A stretch of DNA of 12,796 bases from an uncultured Roseburia sp. GTDB lineage: Bacteria; Bacillota_A; Clostridia; Lachnospirales; Lachnospiraceae. Location: the NCBI GenBank assembly GCA_900753715.1, contig CAAEAE010000077.1, forward strand, positions 1 to 12,796, written 5' to 3'. Positions 6,727-12,796 of this stretch are shown one piece after another (position 1 is the first letter of the stretch; each line of letters starts with the position of its first letter). The notes beneath the pieces are model-generated. The model was not told the origin of the DNA and searched no databases. It saw only the letters and a list, made by a program, of their open reading frames with translations. The position numbers were made by a program, and so were the translations under genes.

Positions 6727-7820
6727 TTTATCCGACTCTCCAATTCTTTATAATAATCTTCGAGAATGCTATGCGCATTTTGAATGTTATACTGTGTACC
6801 AACGACACGCTGACTCTTCGCCAATCGATCCTTTTCCTTTCGTTCTTCCATGATTTTTCTGACCCAGACGGATTTGTTGGCACTAAGTGGTATAAAGACA
6901 CAATTCCCGGAAAAATCCACTTCCGATGGCACTCTGTCTGAGAACAGACAAGTCAGACCTGAAAACTGTGCCTCAATTCCTGTTACCGGAATTCCTTCAA
7001 AGAAAGATGGCATAACAAAAATGTCCATCGCCTGATACAATTCATTGACATCTTCTCGATTTCCAAGAAAAAGAACCGCCTCTTCCAATGCTTTTTTCTG
7101 GACCTTGTCACGCAATGCTTTTTCTTTATCTCCGGTACCGATTAAAAGCAATCTGGCATTCTGATCTCGTTGATACAATTCTTCAAAAATATCAATTAAG
7201 TAATCATGGTTTTTCTGGTAGGAGAGTCGACCTACATGTCCAACAACATACTTTCCTGACAAATTCAATTTCATTCTGACCCGATGGCGCACTTCTTGAT
7301 GATAAAGGAACCTATCCACTTCAATTGCATTCGGTATAACCTTAAATGGACGCTTCCCAAACAAAAACTGTCCGGCTTCTTTTCCACAGGCGCAATAAAC
7401 ATTCGCTACGCCTGTAATCTGTGTTCGAAAGAGCTGTTTTAATGGGTACTTAAAATCCCGGTCAATGGATGTATTATGACTGTGCGCAATTCTAATCGGA
7501 ACACCTGCTTTCTTTGCCGTCATAAGCGGCAAATAACTCATAGCATCTATATGTGAATGAATAATCTGATATTCCAGATGCTTTGCAAAGAAATCTTTCA
7601 TCCATTTAAAGTAATTAAGATAATTCTGAGGATATAATCTCGGTGCATAGTACATCTTTCCGCCTAAAGAAAGTATTTCATCATCATAGTCACTTTTATA
7701 AGGCCGATGCGTCAGAAAATCAAACTGTATTTCATCTCGATTCATATTTCTATAATAATTCATCAGCATCGTTTCCAGACCGGCACGGTGCATATCATTG
7801 ACCACCTGTAAAACTCTCAT
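6723..7820 (-). CDS. GT4-family glycosyltransferase (EpsF-like)
   Basis: This retaining GT-B glycosyltransferase has about 365 residues. From the ATG at 7820 it begins MRVLQVVNDMHRAGLETMLMNYYRNM, the classic EpsF/PelF-like opening with a glycine-rich acceptor loop. Later motifs (numbered from this ATG) are IIHSHIDAMSY near 86-96, IRIAHSHNTS near 109-118, VIPNAIEVDRF near 161-171, VGRLSYQKNH near 196-205, and the donor-binding EX7E as E275 and E283 in FFEGIPVTGIEAQ. A GTG at 7826 is in frame, directly follows the preceding TAA, and would add two residues. I prefer the ATG because family members usually start MRVL. It follows the acyltransferase gene without a gap and overlaps the next glycosyltransferase by 4 bp. 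It adds a sugar of the surface polysaccharide; which sugar is unknown. Confidence 0.93.
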   Translation of the reverse strand: MRVLQVVNDMHRAGLETMLMNYYRNMNRDEIQFDFLTHRPYKSDYDDEILSLGGKMYYAPRLYPQNYLNYFKWMKDFFAKHLEYQIIHSHIDAMSYLPLMTAKKAGVPIRIAHSHNTSIDRDFKYPLKQLFRTQITGVANVYCACGKEAGQFLFGKRPFKVIPNAIEVDRFLYHQEVRHRVRMKLNLSGKYVVGHVGRLSYQKNHDYLIDIFEELYQRDQNARLLLIGTGDKEKALRDKVQKKALEEAVLFLGNREDVNELYQAMDIFVMPSFFEGIPVTGIEAQFSGLTCLFSDRVPSEVDFSGNCVFIPLSANKSVWVRKIMEERKEKDRLAKSQRVVGTQYNIQNAHSILEDYYKELESRIK

Positions 7821-7826
7821 TTTCAC

Positions 7827-8882
7827 TTATCTCTTTTCCTGTTTATGTAATCGATTTGCCTGTAGCCATCCCCATGTCATAACACAAAGAAAGAAGCTGG
7901 TTATCCCCCACATCATTGTTGGTGAACCATTCATTAATCTTCCAATTATTTCAAGTATCAGCGGATGAAATCCATAAAGAATCACGGATGCACATCCGCC
8001 AAAATAGCCTGCCCTCTTCATGCATTCTGTGTCCGAAGGATGTAATAGTAAAAACAGGAACAAAAACAGAATCACGAATATCAGACTAAAGCTGACAGTT
8101 GTTCCTTCAGACATTCCTAATCGATCTGCCATTTGTATTTCGAATACATTCACCAATAGTCCGACTATCATCAGCACCATGACAGCTTTGGAAAATGTCT
8201 TTGTCTGATATTTTTCCATCCATTGATCCTTATGCCGAAATATAAAATTGCCAAGAAAAGTAAACGGACCAATCAGTGTTATAAATCGACGAATATAATC
8301 GAAGTCATACCATCCCATCATACGACCCAAAACCGGCAATTGTTCCCATGAAATCAAATGATGCCAGTTATAAGTCAATGCGCCGAATATCACCCCAAGC
8401 AGACACAGCATCCAGCATAATCGTTCCTTATGCCATCTTATGCTGAGGTGGAGTACAATAACCGACAGAATCATCGCCGGGAAAAACCAGAGATGATAAT
8501 ATGTGCCATAAATAACAAAACGTTTGACAACCGTATAAACAATCACCGCCACGGACATTTCCTGGAATTGATTGCTTAGACTGCTCCATATAACATAGAT
8601 GACACTCAATAAAATATAATATTTTAACAGTGACTTCACATTATTGAGCCACGCTCTGCCATTTTGCTCTGTATATTTAGTCAGATAATAACCCGTGACG
8701 CATGCAAAGAATGGCACTGCCATCCTTCCAAATGCACCGTTAATGATATTTTCAAGTACTGGTGACATCTCACTGAAAGCATCGGCATGCACACTGACTA
8801 CAAGGAGCGCCGCGATGCATTTGACGAGATCCACCGAATGATTTCTGAGTTTTACTTGATTTTTCTGCATATCTTCCACCAT
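7827..8882 (-). CDS. Membrane acyltransferase, acyltransferase family 3
   Basis: This 351-residue integral membrane protein has about ten predicted hydrophobic spans. It begins with a basic segment and SVDLVKCIAALLVVSVHAD at 16-34. His32 is the conserved catalytic-type histidine of the OafA/WecH/Acyl_transf_3 family, and RMAVPFFACVTGYYL at 53-67 is the second family motif. The length is typical. Such enzymes move an acyl group, often acetyl or succinyl, across the membrane onto a sugar, here probably the flipped repeat unit. The start at 8882 overlaps the preceding gene by 31 bp; the ATG at 8870, preceded by GGTGGAAG, is an alternative. A second acyltransferase of this family at the end of the same operon is broken, so this is the remaining intact one. 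Confidence 0.92.
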   Translation of the reverse strand: MVEDMQKNQVKLRNHSVDLVKCIAALLVVSVHADAFSEMSPVLENIINGAFGRMAVPFFACVTGYYLTKYTEQNGRAWLNNVKSLLKYYILLSVIYVIWSSLSNQFQEMSVAVIVYTVVKRFVIYGTYYHLWFFPAMILSVIVLHLSIRWHKERLCWMLCLLGVIFGALTYNWHHLISWEQLPVLGRMMGWYDFDYIRRFITLIGPFTFLGNFIFRHKDQWMEKYQTKTFSKAVMVLMIVGLLVNVFEIQMADRLGMSEGTTVSFSLIFVILFLFLFLLLHPSDTECMKRAGYFGGCASVILYGFHPLILEIIGRLMNGSPTMMWGITSFFLCVMTWGWLQANRLHKQEKR

Positions 8883-9985
8883 TTACGTCCAATCTTCTTA
8901 TGAAGCCCTTCTTTTTCAACTTTCATCATACTCTTCTCCACTGTTTCTTTTTGAATATACTTAAAGAATAAATCTCTGGAATACTGATCCCACGGAGATA
9001 CAAGCATGCTTTGATTATAAGTTAATACTTTTTCTATATCCGCTTCTTTGCTAACAATCGCTTCCTGAATTATGTCAAAAAACATTTTGCCTTTTTCACT
9101 TTGTATGAAAACAAGCGAATAACCTTTATCATCTTTCCAATCTGACCAAATATTTTCACATTCCCAGAAGTCTCCCAACGTCACATCACTGACTCTGTCA
9201 ACGGTACGAAAAGCACAATTAAAACAGGATAGTCGCAAATTCATATTTTTTAAAAATGACTGCAAATAGCTATCTTTATGCATATTTTCTCTGTACACCT
9301 GACCATTCTCTGTCGTCATTGCCATAGAGAAGCAATTCCATCCCTCTGTTTTATCCCGAAAACTGATTTGATTTATTTTTTCATGCCCTATCTTATGCTC
9401 ACTCATATACTTTTCAAATACGTTCGGTGAACTGACACCATGACAAATAAAATCAACAGTCAACAAATAGGGCGATTTTCCTCCTAGATATTTGATCAGG
9501 GCATCTACCTGACACGGTGTGCCGCTAAATAAAACCCATCTTTTTTGTTTCAGGAACACTTGAACCTGCTGATAGGAACATCCAACATCGCTTTGCATAT
9601 ATTTTGAACCAAGCAATGGTTCCAGTTCCTGCTTCTTTTCTATATGGGTGTGTACAGCCTTAAGGCCTTCCATTTTCACACCAAAAACAACACCTTTTCT
9701 ATTCAGCACTTCCTCTGCCAACAATTCAAATATGCCACCGGAAGACGCTTTCAGACGCCGTTCTACTGCTTTTTGATATGCAGCATAAACACGCACTTCT
9801 TTTTTTGGGTTGGAAGCCATATCAAAACAGGCTTTCTTACACAAACCACAATCCAGACATTGTTGCTGATGAATTACCGGAAAATAAAAGCCTTCCTGAT
9901 CTCTTTTCATTTTAATGCATCCGTTTGGACATACATTGACACATAAACCACAGCCTGTACACGTCTCTTTATCCCTCAATTTCAT
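8852..9985 (-). CDS. FrhB-type iron-sulfur flavoprotein (F420 hydrogenase/dehydrogenase beta family)
   Basis: This 377-residue protein starts with two 4Fe-4S ferredoxin motifs of the form CxxCxxCxxxC: C9, C12, C15, C19 and C43, C46, C49, C53. The FrhB N-domain follows with KASSGGIFELLAEE (about 79-92), then the C-domain with FSGTPCQVDAL (153-163), CHGVSSP (181-187), CFNCAF (254-259) and SDVTLGDFW (266-274). Homologues use FAD and iron-sulfur clusters to pass electrons. Clostridia in general lack coenzyme F420, so the family name should not be read literally. Proteins of this kind recur in clostridial and Bacteroides polysaccharide loci beside pyruvyl transferase-family genes. The role there is unproven; reduction of a sugar or of the pyruvyl group is a guess. 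GAGGTG precedes the ATG, which overlaps the flippase stop by 4 bp. Confidence 0.88.
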   Translation of the reverse strand: MKLRDKETCTGCGLCVNVCPNGCIKMKRDQEGFYFPVIHQQQCLDCGLCKKACFDMASNPKKEVRVYAAYQKAVERRLKASSGGIFELLAEEVLNRKGVVFGVKMEGLKAVHTHIEKKQELEPLLGSKYMQSDVGCSYQQVQVFLKQKRWVLFSGTPCQVDALIKYLGGKSPYLLTVDFICHGVSSPNVFEKYMSEHKIGHEKINQISFRDKTEGWNCFSMAMTTENGQVYRENMHKDSYLQSFLKNMNLRLSCFNCAFRTVDRVSDVTLGDFWECENIWSDWKDDKGYSLVFIQSEKGKMFFDIIQEAIVSKEADIEKVLTYNQSMLVSPWDQYSRDLFFKYIQKETVEKSMMKVEKEGLHKKIGRKWWKICRKIK

Positions 9986-11499
9986 TTTGCACCTCGCTTT
10001 AACATATGTCGGACATCGTCTTTTTCCTTATTGTTCATTCCAAAGAAATAGAGCAATACAGCGTAGACGCTCATAAACAATGCCCCCTGCACCAGGAAAG
10101 CACTCCAGGAATGAACTGCAAAAAAATGCTTGACGATAATGCCCTCTACAGCTGCAATGCCTAATATGACACTCGGCTGAATCAGATTTCTGAAAAACAA
10201 TGCGATATTCAACCCGACTTTTTTCTCGTAGTACCAATTCATCAGTACAATATTGCCAATTACCGTTGACAATGTCGTACCAAAAGCAGTGCCCGCTGCA
10301 CCAAAGTATTTACCAAGCGGTATACTAATTCCCAAATTGGCTAGTGCAATCACAAAATAAATGATAGATCGGAATTTGTGCATATTTTTTGCTCTCTGGA
10401 TTTCTATGCCGATATTCTGAATCAGTGGCACAATATATGGAATCATAATAAGTGCACCAACATAATATGCTGATTCATATCCGTCGCCTGCCCATTTACT
10501 GATAAAAAACTTACCATATAATAAATACCCAACCAATACTGCGGATAAAATCATATACTGAATACGTCCAATTCTAATAAAGAGCTGATCTAAAACTGCG
10601 TTATTCTGTTTCTCTGCAACCAGACGATTGACTCTTGGAATAAAGACGTTCGAAACTGCCGTTGACATATTTATAAAGTATTGATTAAACTGACTTCCTA
10701 CAGAATAAACGGCAACCACGCTGGCTCCCTGAACGGCTCCCAATATGATCTTGTCGACATTTAAATTAATCTGAGAAGCAATTTCATTCAAAAATATAAA
10801 CATAGAAAATGTTCCGACACTTTTTAAAACACCAATTTCCAAGCCATGAAATTGGAATTTCATATGTAATTTTGTAAGACAATAATAAATATTCATACCA
10901 AATCGCAACACAGATAATGTCAGATTGACACACACCAATGCTGTCGAACGATACCCCATATACAAAAGTGGCAATGATATCACCGGAATCAGAATGGTCA
11001 CGATAATCAACATGATTCTCTGAAATATATACCGCTCATGCGCTGTAATATAACAATCGAAAATGATATTTGGAAATGTTATTGCCATCGAAGCGATCAG
11101 GATTGCCATTAAAACACGCACCTGCTGGACGTCTGCTGTCGTCAGACTATCCTGAAACAAAGCATCAGCAGAAGCAATCATCACGCCTCCAATCACACAT
11201 GATAGGATTGCCAATCCGAAAAAGACCAGCAGGAATATACCATTCAATTTTCTGATTTCTTCCTCTTGATCTTTAACCTTATATTTATAATAAAACTTTA
11301 CGTACGAACTGCTGAATCCAAGACTGAGCAACCCAAGATACGAAACGGTCGTACTTCCCAGCTGATATAATCCATATTCATTTTGTCCGAGGAAACGTAA
11401 CATTAATGGTGTATAAATAATGGCACTAATGTTTTGAATGGCTATCGTTAGATAACTCAATAATGTTCCCATTTTCAGCTGATTGACGTTTTTATGCAT
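9982..11499 (-). CDS. Wzx-like polysaccharide flippase (MOP superfamily)
   Basis: This 505-residue membrane protein has about 14 hydrophobic spans and is of the usual length for Wzx/PST-type exporters. The N-terminus carries GTLLSYLTIAIQNISAIIYT and LMLRFLGQNEYGLYQL, the typical opening of the oligosaccharide flippase family. A further family-like segment, NLNVDKIILG, is in the middle. It would flip the undecaprenyl-linked repeat unit from the cytoplasmic to the outer face of the membrane. AAGGAGA lies about 8 bp before the ATG, and the gene overlaps the pyruvyl transferase-family gene by 8 bp. Its presence implies Wzx/Wzy-dependent export, yet no Wzy polymerase is seen in the window. Confidence 0.93.
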   Translation of the reverse strand: MHKNVNQLKMGTLLSYLTIAIQNISAIIYTPLMLRFLGQNEYGLYQLGSTTVSYLGLLSLGFSSSYVKFYYKYKVKDQEEEIRKLNGIFLLVFFGLAILSCVIGGVMIASADALFQDSLTTADVQQVRVLMAILIASMAITFPNIIFDCYITAHERYIFQRIMLIIVTILIPVISLPLLYMGYRSTALVCVNLTLSVLRFGMNIYYCLTKLHMKFQFHGLEIGVLKSVGTFSMFIFLNEIASQINLNVDKIILGAVQGASVVAVYSVGSQFNQYFINMSTAVSNVFIPRVNRLVAEKQNNAVLDQLFIRIGRIQYMILSAVLVGYLLYGKFFISKWAGDGYESAYYVGALIMIPYIVPLIQNIGIEIQRAKNMHKFRSIIYFVIALANLGISIPLGKYFGAAGTAFGTTLSTVIGNIVLMNWYYEKKVGLNIALFFRNLIQPSVILGIAAVEGIIVKHFFAVHSWSAFLVQGALFMSVYAVLLYFFGMNNKEKDDVRHMLKRGAK

Positions 11500-12562
11500 T
11501 AATTTCTTTCTCCTTTTGTATCTCGAGCAGAAATTCCTTAAACTTTTTTTTCTCCTGCTTAATCAGTTTGTCGGTACCGTCAAATTCCATAGACATTGCC
11601 TCTCCAATATCCATATTGTTCTGTTTCCGCTGTAAACAATTCATCATTGACAATAATGTATCTAGTCGTGATTTCATCGTTTTAAAATGCTCTTTTCGTT
11701 CAAACACCACAAAAGGTGTATGAAAAATCAACGAAAAAACCGTTCCATGGAAAGAGTCCGTACAAACACAAGCAGCATGGTGAATTAAATACAAGAATTC
11801 GTCCGGTGCAATTCCGAAATTCGTTTCGTTCTGTAATTCCAATATTTCCAGATGATATGCATCTGCCAATTCCCGAATCCACATAGCGTAGGCTTCATCG
11901 CAATTTCCCAGAAAATAGGTCAAAATATACTTCTTCGGACACTTTTTCGGTTTTTCTTCAATCTTTTGCCATTCCAATGCAGATAGATACATTGTCGGAT
12001 CACAAAGCACTTGCGCCTCTCTGCCACACAATTGACAAATCAATTCTTTGCCTTTTTCTTCACGAACGGAAAGTAATCGAAAATCCTGAATCCATTTTGA
12101 AAAACTTTCTTTTTTTTCTTCCGGGATTTCGTCAATCGCAATGCTCGGTGAGAGTGCAACCTTCTGATGATGGGTTGCAAATGTCAAAAAATTAGCTTCT
12201 GTACAGTATTCTAAATACGGATTCCAGACCTGATCACTTCCTGCAATAAAGTATTCATACTTTTCATGCAGATTTTTCGGAACTTTTCCATCAATCATCC
12301 ATTTACTTCTATGAATATAATTTTTGTTGAATCGATGAAAATTCAGAATACGGTTTTCTTCTTTTGTTAACTGATAGTGTAGAAACCGTTTAATATATAA
12401 TTTGCGTAAATACGCTGGATTCTCTGTGTCAAAGACATTCGTTGTCTTCCAAATGGTTTCAGCAGAAATTCCAACACTTTCCAATGCACTTTGAACCGCA
12501 TAATTCTGCAGTCGATTCCCGTAATTATAGCCATTTGTTATTGTAATAATTCCTGCTTTCAT
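11492..12562 (-). CDS. Polysaccharide pyruvyl transferase family protein
   Basis: This 356-residue protein belongs to the CsaB/WcaK-like pyruvyl transferase family. It opens MKAGIITITNGYNYGNRLQN, the standard N-terminal motif. FIAGSDQVWNPY follows at about 105-116, YILTYFLGN near 212-220, and the C-terminal active-site-like CTDSFHGTVFSLIFHTPFV near 267-285. Proven members transfer pyruvate from phosphoenolpyruvate to form a ketal on a sugar; many homologues in gut bacteria have unproven activity. I chose the ATG at 12562, preceded by AAGGAG with 5-bp spacing, over an in-frame TTG at 12565. The ATG overlaps the stop codon of the preceding gene by one base, so translation is probably coupled. 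Confidence 0.92.
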   Translation of the reverse strand: MKAGIITITNGYNYGNRLQNYAVQSALESVGISAETIWKTTNVFDTENPAYLRKLYIKRFLHYQLTKEENRILNFHRFNKNYIHRSKWMIDGKVPKNLHEKYEYFIAGSDQVWNPYLEYCTEANFLTFATHHQKVALSPSIAIDEIPEEKKESFSKWIQDFRLLSVREEKGKELICQLCGREAQVLCDPTMYLSALEWQKIEEKPKKCPKKYILTYFLGNCDEAYAMWIRELADAYHLEILELQNETNFGIAPDEFLYLIHHAACVCTDSFHGTVFSLIFHTPFVVFERKEHFKTMKSRLDTLLSMMNCLQRKQNNMDIGEAMSMEFDGTDKLIKQEKKKFKEFLLEIQKEKEINA

Positions 12563-12796
12563 CAAAACTCCTTATGCATCCATTTTTTTAAATAAGTATA
12601 AACAAAATGTACAAGATAATAGACTACATAATTTTTTTGCTTCAACAATATGTAATCTAGCTTATGAATATCTCCATATTGTTTCTGTTTCTCCAGAAAC
12701 CGGATAAACCGAGGATCTTCCATAATCAACCGTATTTCCTTCAATCGCTTTCTTAGAGAAATCTGTGTCCATACAACCAGATAGGCGGCCGCCGTA
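12562..12796 (-). CDS. C-terminal end of a probable GT2 glycosyltransferase (partial)
   Basis: This open frame enters from the right edge and reads 77 residues to TGA at 12564-12562. The N-terminal part lies outside the window. The visible tail has LVVWTQISLRKRLKEIRLI followed by EDPRFIRFLEKQKQYGD and a hydrophobic/basic end, YYLVHFVYTYLKKWMHK. Its layout resembles the C-terminal tail of the GT2 enzyme at 4658-5689 and of other clostridial capsule GT2 proteins, where a helix-rich basic tail touches the membrane. No catalytic motif is visible, so the assignment rests on layout and context. A TTG inside the frame at 12744 is probably not a start, because the frame is open upstream of it. Confidence 0.5.
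   Translation of the reverse strand, partial: TAAAYLVVWTQISLRKRLKEIRLIMEDPRFIRFLEKQKQYGDIHKLDYILLKQKNYVVYYLVHFVYTYLKKWMHKEF

Noticed and set aside
8852..9985. A literal coenzyme F420 hydrogenase subunit as a sign of methanogen-like energy metabolism
   Set aside because: No hydrogenase alpha/gamma subunits or F420 synthesis genes are present, and the gene is embedded in a polysaccharide operon.
11492..12565. TTG at 12565 as the start of the pyruvyl transferase-family gene
   Set aside because: The next codon is ATG with AAGGAG at good spacing, and the family begins with this methionine.
12785..12792. NotI-type GCGGCCGC in an AT-rich region at the window end, possibly a cloning junction
   Set aside because: It falls inside the open coding frame of the partial glycosyltransferase as Ala codons, with no vector or linker sequence beside it, so it is probably natural.

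Overview
The window looks like chromosomal DNA from an anaerobic, AT-rich Firmicute, most likely a gut clostridium of the Lachnospiraceae type. This rests on the base composition, Shine-Dalgarno-led reading frames, the style of the glycosyltransferases and the kind of insertion-sequence transposases. It is an inference; no ribosomal or other phylogenetic marker is present.

Left part (1-2772): two transposase genes of unrelated families are arranged head to head. An IS110-family DEDD transposase runs leftwards off the window edge. An IS4-family DDE transposase runs rightwards. Only about 120 bp separate their start codons. The ATG-proximal leaders of the two genes, including the ribosome-binding sites, are nearly identical and form a 17/19 inverted repeat.

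Right part (2773-12796): one long leftward gene train encodes assembly of a surface polysaccharide (capsule or exopolysaccharide). In transcription order it holds the C-terminal tail of a probable GT2 glycosyltransferase (cut by the window edge), a polysaccharide pyruvyl transferase-family protein, a Wzx-like flippase, an FrhB-type iron-sulfur flavoprotein homologue, a membrane acyltransferase, two GT-B glycosyltransferases, a GT2 glycosyltransferase, a hexapeptide-repeat O-acetyltransferase, a fucosyltransferase-like protein, and the broken remains of a second membrane acyltransferase. Adjacent genes overlap or lie within about 15 bp of each other, so they are almost certainly co-transcribed from a promoter beyond the right edge.

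How they could work together: the glycosyltransferases build a lipid-linked repeat unit. The O-acetyltransferase, the membrane acyltransferase and the pyruvyl transferase-family protein decorate it, and the flippase moves it across the membrane. The initiating phospho-sugar transferase, the Wzy polymerase and the chain-length regulators are not in the window and would be expected to the right. The 3' end of the locus is decaying: the last acyltransferase gene has an in-frame stop, has lost its C-terminal two thirds, and abuts the IS region. I see no convincing new defence or RNA-guided system. The most interesting items are the shared leader of the two transposases, the question of where the IS110 guide (bridge) RNA is encoded, the decayed acyltransferase, and the FrhB-like redox protein embedded in the polysaccharide operon.
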